DNA from: Paracoccus denitrificans
GTDB taxonomy: Bacteria > Pseudomonadota > Alphaproteobacteria > Rhodobacterales > Rhodobacteraceae
Length of the DNA stretch: 64,000 bases
Direction: 5' to 3'
NCBI GenBank assembly: GCA_005768755.1
Contig: VAFL01000004.1
Coordinates: 186,001 to 250,000 of the forward strand
Below are positions 1 to 9,923 of this stretch, in pieces. A program made the translations under genes and the position numbers. The notes beneath the pieces were generated by a model. It was not told where the DNA came from and ran no database searches. It saw only the letters and a list, made by a program, of their open reading frames with translations. Numbering within the stretch: position 1 is the first letter of the stretch; each line of letters starts with the position of its first letter.

Positions 1-673
1 ATGCGATCTTGGCGCGTTCCTTTTCCGGGATCGGATGTTCGGATCGGCAGACCAGCACATCCGGCGCAAGACCGATGGATTGCAGTTCCTTCACGCTGTG
101 CTGTGTCGGTTTGGTCTTCAATTCCCCGCTTGCCGCCAGATAGGGCAGCAGCGTCAGATGCATCAGGATGCATTCGCCGCGCGGACGTTCATGGATGAAT
201 TGTCGGATCGCCTCGAAGAAGGGCAGGCCTTCGATATCGCCGACGGTGCCGCCGATCTCGCACAGCATGAAATCGACCTCATCATCGCCGATGGTCAGGA
301 AGTCTTTGATTTCATTTGTTACGTGGGGGATGACCTGAATGGTCTTGCCAAGATATTCGCCGCGACGCTCTTTCTCCAGCACATTTGAATAGATGCGGCC
401 CGAGCTGATCGAATCGGTTTTGCGCGCATGTACGCCGGTAAAACGCTCGTAATGACCAAGATCCAGATCGGTCTCGGCCCCATCATCGGTCACGAAAACT
501 TCGCCATGTTCGAAGGGCGACATGGTACCGGGATCTACGTTCAGATAGGGGTCCAGCTTGCGCAGCCGAACGGTGAAGCCGCGGGCTTGCAGCAGTGCGC
601 CCAGTGCCGCCGAAGCCAGTCCCTTGCCAAGCGAGGACACAACGCCGCCGGTAATGAAGATGTAACGCGCCAT
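1..673 (-). CDS. pyrG: CTP synthase, N-terminal part (cut by window edge)
   Basis: CTP synthase makes CTP from UTP, ATP and glutamine in the cytoplasm. Only the first 224 codons are here; the rest of the synthase domain and the glutaminase domain lie left of the window. The product opens [18 protein letters not shown], the nucleotide-binding loop of the family, followed by [24 protein letters not shown] and later [11 protein letters not shown], both diagnostic. The ATG is fixed by the [10 protein letters not shown] start common to the family. secG lies upstream on the same strand, 147 bases away, so the two may be co-transcribed. Confidence 0.97.
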   Translation of the reverse strand, partial: MARYIFITGGVVSSLGKGLASAALGALLQARGFTVRLRKLDPYLNVDPGTMSPFEHGEVFVTDDGAETDLDLGHYERFTGVHARKTDSISSGRIYSNVLEKERRGEYLGKTIQVIPHVTNEIKDFLTIGDDEVDFMLCEIGGTVGDIEGLPFFEAIRQFIHERPRGECILMHLTLLPYLAASGELKTKPTQHSVKELQSIGLAPDVLVCRSEHPIPEKERAKIA

Positions 674-820
674 GCGGCCCCCGTGAATTCGAATCAGTGC
701 TGTATGCGGTCGCGAAAGCGCCGTTCACGGGAGGAAAGACATAACTGAATTATCCCGTGGCCGCAATGCGGACCGCCAGTTGTCGCGGAGGCCGCTGTGC
801 CGCCCCCAATATCTTGCGTA

Positions 821-1324
821 TCAGTTGGCGGCTGGCGGTGCCACGGGCGCAGTCGCCGGTTCGTTTGCAGCAGGCGCTGCTTCGGTCGCGGCATCAGCTG
901 CTGGCGTATCCGCCGCTGGTGCGGCCTCGGCCTGATCTGCGGCGGGTGCTGCTGGTGCTGCGGCATCCGGTGCCGGGGGGGCAACAGGCTGGCCGTCACC
1001 GGGGGGCGGTGCGTAATCGGGCAATGCAGGCGCACCTGTTTCGCTGCCCTGGTCGTTGGATCCCGCGCCGATCTGGTCCAATACCGAGCCGCCCGAGGCG
1101 TTCTGCGCTGCAATGACGGTCAACGTCAGAGACGTGACGATAAACCCGGCTGCCAGAATCCAGGTCAGGCGCGACAAAGCATTGGCAGCCTGCCGTCCAG
1201 TCATGACGCCACCGCCGCCACCACCACCAAGGCCCAGCCCACCGCCTTCAGAGCGTTGCAGCAGCACGATGCCAATCAGCAGCAGCGCAAGGATCAGGTG
1301 AACAGTCAGGACGACGTTTTCCAA
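821..1324 (-). CDS. secG: Preprotein translocase subunit SecG
   Basis: SecG is the small accessory subunit of the SecYEG inner-membrane channel. The 167-aa product has the expected two membrane segments (about residues 3-22 and 52-72) around a Gly-rich cytoplasmic loop (GGGLGLGGGGGGG) with the MTGR-type sequence of SecG. It is longer than the usual 75-130 aa because of a Pro/Ala/Glu-rich tail of about 90 residues. The start is TTG at 1324, giving MENVVLTVHLI, with AAAGG about ten bases upstream; no ATG lies before the first membrane segment. pyrG follows downstream on the same strand. Confidence 0.93.
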   Translation of the reverse strand: MENVVLTVHLILALLLIGIVLLQRSEGGGLGLGGGGGGGVMTGRQAANALSRLTWILAAGFIVTSLTLTVIAAQNASGGSVLDQIGAGSNDQGSETGAPALPDYAPPPGDGQPVAPPAPDAAAPAAPAADQAEAAPAADTPAADAATEAAPAANEPATAPVAPPAAN

Positions 1325-1450
1325 GACTCGGGCCTTTCGGTTACGGACGGGCCTATCTAGTCAGCGAAGTCCAGCTTGGCAAGGCGGCGCCGCGCATTTG
1401 CGGTTGCCGTTGCGACGCGGTGCTGTCCGGCTATGCCAAGCCGCTTGCGT

Positions 1451-1480
1451 CAAAAAGGAAAAGGGGCGGAATCCCGCCCC
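1451..1480 (-). terminator. Rho-independent terminator of the DUF892 gene
   Basis: On the minus strand GGGGCGG/CCGCCCC (1463-1469 with 1474-1480, 4-base loop) is followed by TTTTCCTTTTT. It sits 36 bases after the stop of the DUF892 gene and before secG. Confidence 0.8.
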
Positions 1481-1515
1481 TGTCCGATCGCTGAATCATG
1501 CAAATGACGCCGCGA

Positions 1516-1989
1516 TTACTTGTCGTTGACCACCGACACGGCAAGCCCGGTCAGTTTGTTGTTCGCGGCCTTTTCCATGTCGAGGATACGACCAAGGATA
1601 TCGCCCGCTTCCTTGTGACCCAGCGTCGTCGCCCATTCGCGCAGCGTGCCGTAACGGGCGATTTCGTAATGCTCGACCGCTTGCAGGGCGGCAAGGGCGG
1701 CGGCATCCAGTGCCACGCCCTCGGCCTCGGACAGGATTCCGTCGGTTTCCTTGATCAGCCCCTCGATCGCATCACATTTCTCGCCCTCGGGGGTGACGTC
1801 GATGGCCTTGAAAACCTCTTTCAACATCGAGACCTGTTCCTTGGTCTCGGTCATATGCGCCTCGATTGCCTTCTTCAGCTCGGCATTGCCGACGGCCTTG
1901 GCGACTTTCGGGCCAGCCTTCAGGATCGCGTTCTCGGCGTAGTAGACGTCTTTCAGGGTATGTTCGAATGCCTCTGCCAGCGTTTTCAT
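1516..1989 (-). CDS. DUF892 (YciE/YciF-type) ferritin-like protein
   Basis: A 157-aa all-helical protein beginning MKTLAEAFEHTLKDVYYAEN, the typical opening of the DUF892 / YciE-YciF family. That family has a ferritin-like four-helix bundle and is linked to general stress, with no proven reaction. Acidic and His residues at helix positions (E in AEAFEHTL, YYAEN, EAHMTE, AVEHYEIARYG) could bind a di-iron centre. The open frame extends 38 codons further, but ATG 1989 has GGAGG seven bases upstream and matches the family start. It is monocistronic, with its own terminator. Confidence 0.9.
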   Translation of the reverse strand: MKTLAEAFEHTLKDVYYAENAILKAGPKVAKAVGNAELKKAIEAHMTETKEQVSMLKEVFKAIDVTPEGEKCDAIEGLIKETDGILSEAEGVALDAAALAALQAVEHYEIARYGTLREWATTLGHKEAGDILGRILDMEKAANNKLTGLAVSVVNDK

Positions 1990-2116
1990 GGGAACCTCCG
2001 GGTTGATGATTGCGGCAGTGGATCCGCCACATTGGCAAGGCAACGCCGACCCCGGCTCAATGTATCCGTTAACAAAAATCAGTGCCATTTTGCGATGACG
2101 CAAGAACGGCAGCCAT

Positions 2117-2146
2117 AAAAAAGCCGGCGCCCATGCGGGCGCCGGT
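2117..2146 (-). terminator. Rho-independent terminator of accA
   Basis: GCCGGCGCCC (2123-2132) pairs with GGGCGCCGGT (2137-2146) around ATGC. Read on the minus strand the stem is followed by TTTTTTAT. It begins 27 bases after the accA stop. Confidence 0.88.
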
Positions 2147-2172
2147 CTGCCGAACTTGCCGGGCGGATGAAG

Positions 2173-3129
<957 letters not shown>

Positions 3130-3154
3130 CCGGCTCTCCCGTCGTGTCGCGCCC

Positions 3155-3183
3155 TATATGCGGTGCATGATCGCAGATTGCAA
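3155..3183 (-). promoter_or_regulatory. Possible sigma-70 promoter of accA
   Basis: On the minus strand TTGCAA (3178-3183) and CATATA (3155-3160) are 17 bases apart, about 25 bases before the accA ATG. Spacing is ideal but the boxes are imperfect, so this is a tentative call. Confidence 0.35.
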
Positions 3184-3228
3184 CGCGGGACGCTTGCCCG
3201 CCAGCGCCCCTGCGCCTATCTGGATGGC

Positions 3229-4035
3229 ATGAAAATACCGTTCCTCAACCCCGCCCCGCGCGTCAATGTCGTTCGCCTGCAAGGCGCCATCGGAATTTCC
3301 GGCCGCCGAGGCGGGGGATTGAATGATGCGGGCCTTGCCCCGCTGCTGGAACGCGCCTTCACGAAGGGAAAGCCCAAGGCCGTGGCGCTGGCGATCAATT
3401 CGCCGGGTGGATCGCCGGTTCAGTCGTCGCTGATCGCCGCGCGGATCCGGCGACTGGCCGAGAAACACGAAGTTCCCGTTCATGCCTTTGTCGAGGACGT
3501 GGCGGCCTCGGGCGGGTATTGGCTGGCGACTGCGGCGGATCAGATCTGGGCGGATGACTGTTCGGTCGTGGGATCGATCGGGGTCATCGCGGGCGGTTTC
3601 GGATTTCAGGATTTCATCAGCCGTCACGGGGTCGAGCGGCGGATACACACGGCCGGGCGATCGAAATCACAGCTGGACATGTTCCGCCCCGAGAAGCCTG
3701 AAGATGTCGCCCGCCTGCAGAAACTGCTGGACGAGATGCACGCCGTTTTCATCAACCAGGTCCAGACACGGCGCGGCCGACGGCTGGCCGAAGGGGATGA
3801 GCTTTTCACTGGCGAATTCTGGCTGGCTGGCCGCGCGCAGCAGTTGGGTCTGATCGACGGCATCGCGCATCTGGCACCGCAGATGCGCGCGCTGTTTGGC
3901 CAGGATATCCGCTTTCAGGTCTTCGGCCCGCGCCGGTCGCTATTGCACCGTTTTGGGCTGTCTGGGCAAGACCTTGCCGCCGACGCCATGGCCGCGCTTG
4001 AAGAACGCGCTGCATTTCAGCGGTTCGGCGCATGA
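3229..4035 (+). CDS. S49-family serine peptidase (SppA/SohB-like, soluble)
   Basis: 268 aa of the S49 signal-peptide-peptidase A family. The core NSPGGSPVQS (about 58-66) and VEDVAASGGYWLA (about 88-100) include the catalytic Ser94 of the ASGGY motif; GSIGVIAGGFGF follows. No signal peptide or membrane anchor is visible, so unlike SppA it is probably cytoplasmic or peripheral. The open frame runs back to 2788, but that part is antisense to accA; ATG 3229 gives the normal start MKIPFLNPAPRVNVVRLQG. It overlaps the next small reading frame by four bases (ATGA), so the run downstream is probably co-translated. Confidence 0.92.
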   Translation: MKIPFLNPAPRVNVVRLQGAIGISGRRGGGLNDAGLAPLLERAFTKGKPKAVALAINSPGGSPVQSSLIAARIRRLAEKHEVPVHAFVEDVAASGGYWLATAADQIWADDCSVVGSIGVIAGGFGFQDFISRHGVERRIHTAGRSKSQLDMFRPEKPEDVARLQKLLDEMHAVFINQVQTRRGRRLAEGDELFTGEFWLAGRAQQLGLIDGIAHLAPQMRALFGQDIRFQVFGPRRSLLHRFGLSGQDLAADAMAALEERAAFQRFGA

Positions 4036-4148
4036 TCAAGATCGTCGTTACCATACTGCTTCTGATTGTCGCGCTGGCGCTGCTTGCAGGGCCGGGTGTG
4101 CGTCGGCTTATCGCCAAATTGTTAGGACTGCCACATCGTGATCGTTGA
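4032..4148 (+). CDS. 38-aa single-span membrane microprotein, unknown function
   Basis: A short frame starting at the ATGA overlap with the S49 peptidase stop and ending 11 bases inside the exchanger gene. It encodes MIKIVVTILLLIVALALLAG, one clear membrane helix, followed by a short basic tail (PGVRRLIAKLLGLPHRDR). Overlaps at both ends suggest translational coupling. I recognise no family. A real microprotein is more likely than chance because the hydrophobic helix fills the frame exactly and bridges two co-directional genes, but there is no homology support. Confidence 0.5.
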   Translation: MIKIVVTILLLIVALALLAGPGVRRLIAKLLGLPHRDR

Positions 4149-5067
4149 TATTCTGTTCATTGCCGCCGGACTTGGTCTTCTGGTCGTTGGCGGGGATTTC
4201 CTTGTGCGCGGAGCGGTGGCGTTGGCGCTGCGGCTGGGTATCGCCCCGGTCATTGTCGGGCTGACTGTTCTGGCCTTCGGCACCTCGGCCCCCGAACTTC
4301 TCGTCTCGGTTGCGGCTGCAATGGGTGGCCAGCCGGGCATTGCGCTTGGCAATGTCGTCGGCTCCAACATCGCCAATGTGCTGGTAATTCTGGGTGCGAC
4401 GGCGGTCATTGCCCCGGTGCTCAGCAACGATGGGGAATTGAAGATCAGCTGGATCTACGCGGTGGCCGCCTCGATCGTGCTGATCATCCTGTGCTTCCTG
4501 GGTCCGCTTGTGTGGTGGCATGGCGCCATCCTGCTGATCGGGCTGGCCGCAACGCTGTATTTTCAGATTTCGCGTGCCCGGCGCGGTCAGGGCGACGTGC
4601 CAGAGGTTCACGACGATCACGCCAAACCGGGGCAGGTCGCCCTGTGGCTGATCGTCGGTCTGGTTGCCCTGCCAATCGGCGCGAACTTGCTTGTCACGGG
4701 CGCCAGCGATATCGCGCGCGGTTTCGGGATCAGCGATGCAGTCATCGGATTGACGCTTGTGGCAGTCGGCACGTCTTTGCCAGAACTCGCGGCATCAGTG
4801 GCCTCGGCGCTGCGGGGGCGGGCGGACATGGCCCTGGGAAATGTTATCGGCTCCAACCTGTTCAACATCCTGGCGATTCTGGGCATCACGTCGTTCTTCG
4901 GGCCGCTGGACGTGCCTGCGCAGATGCTGCAGTTTGACCTGTGGTTCATGCTGGCGACGACGCTTCTGGTCGGTCCCTTCCTTCTGCGTCACGTCGCGAT
5001 TGGCCGGATTGCCGGCACCGCCCTGCTGTCGGTCTACGCGGCCTATACTGTCTGGCTGTTGGCGTGA
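4138..5067 (+). CDS. Calcium/sodium exchanger, CaCA family (YrbG-like)
   Basis: 309-aa inner-membrane antiporter with about ten membrane segments. The two inverted alpha-repeats are plain: GTSAPELLVSVAAA with GNVVGSNIANV in the first half, and GTSLPELAASVASAL with GNVIGSNLFNI in the second. Their Glu/Asn/Ser residues line the ion site in this family. The start is GTG 4138, inside the end of the upstream microprotein frame. It overlaps the next gene by four bases (GTGA). The true substrate, Ca2+ or another cation, is not decided by sequence. Confidence 0.95.
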   Translation: MIVDILFIAAGLGLLVVGGDFLVRGAVALALRLGIAPVIVGLTVLAFGTSAPELLVSVAAAMGGQPGIALGNVVGSNIANVLVILGATAVIAPVLSNDGELKISWIYAVAASIVLIILCFLGPLVWWHGAILLIGLAATLYFQISRARRGQGDVPEVHDDHAKPGQVALWLIVGLVALPIGANLLVTGASDIARGFGISDAVIGLTLVAVGTSLPELAASVASALRGRADMALGNVIGSNLFNILAILGITSFFGPLDVPAQMLQFDLWFMLATTLLVGPFLLRHVAIGRIAGTALLSVYAAYTVWLLA

Positions 5068-5837
5068 CCGTTGCGCTTGTCACCGGGGGCGCGCGTCGGC
5101 TGGGGCGTGCCATGGCATTGGCCTTGGCCGAAGACGGTCTGGATGTGGCCATCCATTGCCATTCGTCGGGGCCAGACGCGCAGGCCCTGGCGGAAGAGAT
5201 CCGTTCCAAGGGTGTCCGGGTTGAAGTTTTCACCGCGGACCTGCTGAACCTTGATATGGCCGAGGGGCTGGTCGCCCGGGTCGCTGCGCGCATGGGGCAG
5301 GTGTCGGTGCTGGTCAACAATGCGTCGATCTTCGAACATGACGATATCTGCAGCGCGACGCGTGACAGCTGGGATCGCCACATCGGGTCGAACCTGCGCG
5401 CGCCATTCATTCTTGCGCAGTCATTCGCCGCGCAGGCAGCACCCGCCGGCACCCACGCAGGAGAGGCAGAGGCCACAGGGCTAATCGTCAACATGATCGA
5501 TCAGCGTGTCTTGAAACCGACGCCGCAATTCATCACCTATTCGATCGCGAAGGCTGCATTATGGGACATGACGCAGATGCTCGCGCAGGCGCTGGCGCCC
5601 GCGATCCGTGTCAATGCCATCGGTCCGGGGCCGACCCTGCAGGGCGCGCGGCAGACGGCCGAGGACTTTGCCCGTCAACGTCGCGCCACCATTCTGGAAC
5701 GCGGCGCAGACGCAAGCGATGTCACAGATGCGCTTCTGTATTTCCTGCGGGCGCGGGCCGTCACGGGTCAATTGATCTGCGTTGACGGTGGCCAGCATCT
5801 GGCATGGCAAACAGACGACCTGGCGGTGCAGGAGTAG
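5064..5837 (+). CDS. Short-chain dehydrogenase, pteridine reductase (FolM)-like
   Basis: 257-aa NAD(P)-dependent SDR. The cofactor loop is TGGARRLG (residues 7-14): the Arg in TGxxxRxG is the mark of pteridine/dihydromonapterin reductases rather than the usual TGxxxGxG. NNAS follows, then YSIAK with the catalytic Tyr and Lys. The usual catalytic Ser region reads NMIDQR, again as in pteridine reductases. GTG 5064 overlaps the exchanger stop; the open frame upstream is only antiporter sequence in another frame. A role in tetrahydropterin or folate recycling is inferred. Confidence 0.85.
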   Translation: MTVALVTGGARRLGRAMALALAEDGLDVAIHCHSSGPDAQALAEEIRSKGVRVEVFTADLLNLDMAEGLVARVAARMGQVSVLVNNASIFEHDDICSATRDSWDRHIGSNLRAPFILAQSFAAQAAPAGTHAGEAEATGLIVNMIDQRVLKPTPQFITYSIAKAALWDMTQMLAQALAPAIRVNAIGPGPTLQGARQTAEDFARQRRATILERGADASDVTDALLYFLRARAVTGQLICVDGGQHLAWQTDDLAVQE

Positions 5838-6136
5838 CGGCCGCCGCCCGCGGGCAGCAAACTGTCCACCTGTTTAATGAAGGTAACAAAAACGTAAAGA
5901 TTCCCCGTTGTTTTTCAGTCCTTTGTCGCGATCACATAAAATAGTTACTGAAATCAATGCGTTGCTTATATGCCTAAATATTGTGCAATCACGGAAATCG
6001 CCATGAACTGTAAGGAAATCTGCCTGAGGCCACAGCCCGCCCACAGAGTTATCCACAGATTCCGTGGACAGTATTCCCCTTGCCTTTGCATGGCAGAACT
6101 TGCAGCCATCGACCAGAATCACTCATCCTTCCAGAC
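5838..6136 (+). other. AT-rich intergenic stretch with one perfect DnaA box
   Basis: About 300 bases between the SDR gene and uvrC. The part from about 5870 to 6060 is much richer in A+T than anything around it and carries no supported gene. A perfect DnaA box, TTATCCACA, lies at 6049-6057. It probably holds the uvrC promoter, though I cannot assign a clear -35/-10 pair. Confidence 0.6.
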
Positions 6137-7993
6137 ATGACGCACTCCGCCCCAAAACCGACCGGCCAATTGCTGATCGCAGACTATCTGAAGACACTGG
6201 ACAGCAGTCCCGGCGTCTATCGGATGCTGGGTGAAAAAGGGGATGTGCTTTACGTCGGCAAGGCGCGGAACCTGAAGGCGCGGGTTTCGAATTATGCGCG
6301 CGGGCAGGGGCACACGCATCGTATCGCCCGGATGATCCGTGAAACACATTCGATGATGTTTCTGACCACGCGCACCGAGACCGAGGCGCTGCTGCTGGAA
6401 CAGAACCTCATCAAGCAACTGAAGCCGCGCTACAATGTGCTGCTGCGCGACGACAAGAGTTTTCCCAACATTCTGGTCGCGAAGTCGCATCCCTTCCCGC
6501 AGATCAAGAAGCACCGGGGCGCAAAATCGGAAAAGGGCGACTATTACGGCCCCTTCGCCGGGGCGGGGGCAGTCAACCGGACGCTGAACCAGTTGCAGCG
6601 TGTCTTCCTGCTGCGCAACTGCACGGACGCCGTGTTCGAAAGCAGAACCCGGCCCTGCCTTCTGTACCAGATCAAGCGCTGCAGTGCGCCCTGTGTCGGC
6701 AAGATTGATGAGCGTGACTACAACGCGCTCGTCAATGATGCAGAGCTTTTCCTGAAGGGGCGCAGCACAAGGATACAGGCAGATCTTGCGGCCGAGATGG
6801 CGCAGGCCTCGGCCGATATGGAATATGAGCGCGCGGCCGCCCTGCGGGACCGGATCAAGGCGCTGACTGCAGTGCAATCGGTGCAGGCGATCAACCCGCG
6901 CCGCATCTCCGAAGCCGATATTGTCGCGCTGCATATGGATGGCGGACAGGCCTGTGTGCAGGTTTTCTTCATCCGTGGCAATCAAAGCTGGGGCAACCGC
7001 GACTTTTATCCGCGCCTGAACGGCGTGGAATCCCCGGATGAGGTGATGCAGGCGTTCCTGATCCAGTTCTATGACAGCAAGGTGCCGCCGCGCATGGTGC
7101 TGCTGTCCCACGGCGTCGAGGATATGGATCTGATGCGCAATGCGCTGTCCGAAAAGGCGGGCCGAAAGGTCGTGCTGGGCGTTCCGCAACGTGGCGAGAA
7201 GGCCGAGATGGTCGAAAACGCGCTGCGCAACGCCCGCGAAAGCCTTGCGCGGCGTATGTCTGAAAGCGCCACTCAGCTGCGGCTGCTTGAAGGGCTGGCC
7301 GAGGCCTTCGATCTGCCCGGCCCCCCGCGCCGGATCGAGGTTTACGACAACTCTCACATCATGGGCACGAATGCCGTCGGCGGCATGGTCGTCGCCGGGC
7401 CCGAGGGCTGGATCAAAAGCCAGTATCGGAAGTTCAACATCAAGGGGACAGAGATCACGCCGGGCGACGATTTCGGCATGATGAAAGAGGTGCTGACCCG
7501 CCGTTTCACCCGGCTGCTGAAGGAAGACCCTGATCGCGAAAGCGAGGCTTGGCCCGATCTGCTGCTGATCGACGGCGGTGCCGGTCAGGTCAGCGCTGTT
7601 CATGAGATCATGGCCGATCTTGGGGTCGAGGACATTCCCATGATCGGCGTGGCCAAGGGCCAGGATCGCGACCACGGGAAAGAAGAGTTCTATCGGTTCG
7701 GCCTGCGGCCCTTCGCGCTGCGCATGAATGATCCGGTCCTGTATTTCATCCAGCGCATGCGCGACGAGGCGCATCGTTGGGCGATCGGCACACATCGCGC
7801 CAAGCGTGCGAAAGCGGTGTCGGCCACGCCTTTGGACGAAGTGGCGGGGGTGGGCGCGGCGCGCAAGAAGGCGCTGTTGGCACATTTCGGATCGGCCAAG
7901 GCGGTCAGTCGCGCGGCGGTCGCGGACCTGATGGCGGTCGAAGGAATCAACGAAGGGCTGGCGCAGAAGATCTATGACCACTTCCGGGGCTAG
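6137..7993 (+). CDS. uvrC: Excinuclease ABC subunit C
   Basis: UvrC makes both incisions beside DNA lesions in nucleotide excision repair. The 618-aa product is complete: GIY-YIG nuclease ([21 protein letters not shown], about 20-100), UVR helix pair that contacts UvrB ([16 protein letters not shown], about 215-245), RNase H-like nuclease ([19 protein letters not shown] and LLIDGGAGQ) and tandem helix-hairpin-helix C-terminus ([23 protein letters not shown]). ATG 6137 is chosen over an upstream in-frame start because the family begins close to the GIY-YIG domain. The stop codon interlocks with that of the convergent cyclo-ligase gene through CTAG. Confidence 0.97.
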   Translation: MTHSAPKPTGQLLIADYLKTLDSSPGVYRMLGEKGDVLYVGKARNLKARVSNYARGQGHTHRIARMIRETHSMMFLTTRTETEALLLEQNLIKQLKPRYNVLLRDDKSFPNILVAKSHPFPQIKKHRGAKSEKGDYYGPFAGAGAVNRTLNQLQRVFLLRNCTDAVFESRTRPCLLYQIKRCSAPCVGKIDERDYNALVNDAELFLKGRSTRIQADLAAEMAQASADMEYERAAALRDRIKALTAVQSVQAINPRRISEADIVALHMDGGQACVQVFFIRGNQSWGNRDFYPRLNGVESPDEVMQAFLIQFYDSKVPPRMVLLSHGVEDMDLMRNALSEKAGRKVVLGVPQRGEKAEMVENALRNARESLARRMSESATQLRLLEGLAEAFDLPGPPRRIEVYDNSHIMGTNAVGGMVVAGPEGWIKSQYRKFNIKGTEITPGDDFGMMKEVLTRRFTRLLKEDPDRESEAWPDLLLIDGGAGQVSAVHEIMADLGVEDIPMIGVAKGQDRDHGKEEFYRFGLRPFALRMNDPVLYFIQRMRDEAHRWAIGTHRAKRAKAVSATPLDEVAGVGAARKKALLAHFGSAKAVSRAAVADLMAVEGINEGLAQKIYDHFRG

Positions 7994-8676
7994 GCCGGGC
8001 CTGCCTCTGTCACGATCAGATCCATCGCCAAATCATGCGGCTGGGGATAGATCGTCGGCAGCCGGCCCGCGTCCAGCCCGATACCGATCGCGAAGGGGCG
8101 CGGGTGCAGGTTGGACAGCGTGCGGTCGTAAAAGCCGCCACCGTAACCCATACGAAAGCGGGCCGCGTCCCAGCCGACCAGCGGGGCTAGCACGATTTGC
8201 GGCGTGGCTGTCGCGTCGGTTGCAGGTTCGGGGATGTTCCAGCGACCGGCGCGCATTTCTGCCTCGGGCGTCCAGGGGCGAAAGATCAGCGGCTGGTCCT
8301 TGCCCGTCACCACCGGCAGCGCGATCCTGACGCCGAGCGCCGATTGTCGTGCCATCCAGCCCCGCAGATCAGGCTCGGCCCGGATTGGCCAGAAGCCTGC
8401 AAGAACCATGCCGTCCGCACCGCCGAACCGGTCTGTCAGAACCCTGTCCAGATGCCCCGCGATGGCGGGGTCAGCAGCGGCGCGGGCGGCATCGGTCAGT
8501 GCCTCGCGTTCCGCGATAAGCCGCGCACGTTCCGCCTTGCGCCAGCGCGCAGCATCGCGTGCCGCCGCGGCGTCCACGGCATAGGGATCGAAATAGCCGG
8601 GCGCAATCTCAGCCGCCATGCAAGCGGGCGAGGCGTAGTCGCGCGGGGGTTCGTCATCGGACGTGGATTCAGACAT
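7990..8676 (-). CDS. 5-formyltetrahydrofolate cyclo-ligase
   Basis: ATP-dependent conversion of 5-formyl-THF to 5,10-methenyl-THF in one-carbon metabolism. The 228-aa product carries the phosphate-binding motif [11 protein letters not shown] near the C-terminus and the N-terminal [13 protein letters not shown] helix of the family. Compared with the usual 190 aa it has an extra acidic N-terminus ([10 protein letters not shown]); I use ATG 8676, while an upstream TTG would add 21 residues without family support. In many proteobacteria this gene lies next to 6S RNA, but only 77 bases separate it from the divergent DUF6522 gene, too few for one here. Confidence 0.93.
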   Translation of the reverse strand: MSESTSDDEPPRDYASPACMAAEIAPGYFDPYAVDAAAARDAARWRKAERARLIAEREALTDAARAAADPAIAGHLDRVLTDRFGGADGMVLAGFWPIRAEPDLRGWMARQSALGVRIALPVVTGKDQPLIFRPWTPEAEMRAGRWNIPEPATDATATPQIVLAPLVGWDAARFRMGYGGGFYDRTLSNLHPRPFAIGIGLDAGRLPTIYPQPHDLAMDLIVTEAGPA

Positions 8677-8753
8677 TGCTTCGTCTTGAGGCTGGCGGCA
8701 TTCGCTGCAATGCTGCCCTTGTCCGGCAGCATTTGACAAGGAAAAGTGCCCAG

Positions 8754-9002
8754 ATGGCCGATGTTACCCGCAAGGGCGAGGAATTTACCGTCGATGCCGG
8801 CATTATCGCCGATGGGCTTGGCCTGCCCGAACACGCCATTGCCCGCGCCATGTCGACGGGCGCCATCACCACCCGCACCGAACGCGGCGAGGGCGAGGAT
8901 GAAGGCAGGTTCCGGCTGTCATTCTTTCACCGCGACAAGGTGCTGCGCCTGACGGTTGATGCCAAGGGTAATATCCTCAGCCGGGCGCGCTTTTCGCGTT
9001 GA
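8754..9002 (+). CDS. DUF6522 family protein
   Basis: An 82-aa soluble protein. The pattern EFTVDAGIIADGLGLP, then IARAMSTGAITTRTERGEGEDEG, then RFRLSFFHRDKVLRLTVDAKG matches the small alphaproteobacterial family DUF6522, of unknown function. The ATG is preceded by AAGGAAAAG. It is divergent from the cyclo-ligase gene and 21 bases ahead of a secreted-protein gene. The family call rests on recalled sequence resemblance. Confidence 0.72.
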   Translation: MADVTRKGEEFTVDAGIIADGLGLPEHAIARAMSTGAITTRTERGEGEDEGRFRLSFFHRDKVLRLTVDAKGNILSRARFSR

Positions 9003-9023
9003 TTGTAATCATCGGGACGTCTC

Positions 9024-9878
9024 ATGACAGCACAGAAGAAGGCAGCCTTTATACTGGCGCTTACGGCAAGCATCGCTGCAACCGCGCCCGCGCGCGCCGA
9101 TGACCGGGCGGCGCTGATCGATTTCTTCGCGGCTCGGGGCTGCGCCATCGGCCCGGCCACGCGCGATGCTGCCATCGCCGAAGGCTTTTCGGCTGAATTC
9201 ATCGACGCAGTTGCCCTGGCCGAGGCGCAGATCAATGGCGCGACGAAGACAGGCGCTTGGCTGGTTCTCGCGCCCGAAAGCTGCACCATCCGAATGCCGG
9301 ATGTCTCAAGCCGCATGAAGGTTGAAGACGAAGATGTCGGCCCGGTTTTCACGGCCTCGGAAGAAGATGCGGAACTGGGCTATGACGGCTGCTACGCGTC
9401 GGCCAGCCTGTTCGAAACGGTACAGCAAAGCCGTGGATGGGACCCCGATACCGCGAATGAGGAATATATTCGTTTCGTCGCCGAAAACCTGATTTCGAAG
9501 CAGCTATCCTTTTATTCGGATAGCCCGCTAAGCACGCCGCCGGGCTTAATGCTGACAACCGGTCCCTGCGCCGACTTCCCCGGCATAAAGGATGTGCGCG
9601 AAAGTCAGAATTTTCTGGCCGCAAATTTCGACCCGATCCTGCGCAGGATGATGACCGAAAACATGTGTGAGGACATCTCGGTCGGGCTTTATCTCGACAT
9701 CAACGAACTGTCAGGCCTGAAACCCGGCACACGGACGACCAACGCCTGGACCAGTTTCGAGGCGGTTTTGATCGGAATGGGCGCAGGCTGGTATGAAGGC
9801 ATGAGCGCCACGGAAAAAGGCGTGCCGCGACCGCCACTGTGTCACTACGCCGAAACCGGGGCCAGTGACGCGCAATGA
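9024..9878 (+). CDS. Exported protein of unknown function, six Cys in mature part
   Basis: 284 aa with a standard signal peptide (MTAQKKAAFILALTASIAAT, likely cut after ARA near residue 25), so probably periplasmic. The mature part has six Cys (RGCAIG, ESCTI, DGCYAS, GPCADF, NMCED, PLCHY), which could form three disulfides. I recognise no domain. It follows the DUF6522 gene by 21 bases on the same strand and converges on sodB. Confidence 0.75.
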   Translation: MTAQKKAAFILALTASIAATAPARADDRAALIDFFAARGCAIGPATRDAAIAEGFSAEFIDAVALAEAQINGATKTGAWLVLAPESCTIRMPDVSSRMKVEDEDVGPVFTASEEDAELGYDGCYASASLFETVQQSRGWDPDTANEEYIRFVAENLISKQLSFYSDSPLSTPPGLMLTTGPCADFPGIKDVRESQNFLAANFDPILRRMMTENMCEDISVGLYLDINELSGLKPGTRTTNAWTSFEAVLIGMGAGWYEGMSATEKGVPRPPLCHYAETGASDAQ

Positions 9879-9905
9879 AAAAGGCCCGCCGGAAAGGCGG
9901 GCCTT
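9876..9905 (-). terminator. Terminator of sodB (possibly bidirectional)
   Basis: AAGGCCCGCC (9881-9890) pairs with GGCGGGCCTT (9896-9905). On the minus strand TTTTTCATT follows, serving sodB. On the plus strand the trailing T run is poor, although the hairpin follows the exported-protein stop directly. Confidence 0.85.
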
Positions 9906-9923
9906 GATTGGATCTGACGGGGA

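Noticed and set aside
1205..1240. CCACCG-type repeat as a mobile or structural element
   Set aside because: It encodes the normal Gly-rich loop of SecG.
6040..6075. Chromosome origin near the DnaA box
   Set aside because: One perfect box only; no box cluster, dnaA, dnaN, hemE or parAB nearby.
6119..7981. 620-aa minus-strand frame over uvrC
   Set aside because: Exact antisense of uvrC; no family features.
8677..8753. Possible 6S RNA next to the 5-formyl-THF cyclo-ligase gene
   Set aside because: Only 77 bases are available between the divergent starts, about half the size of 6S RNA.
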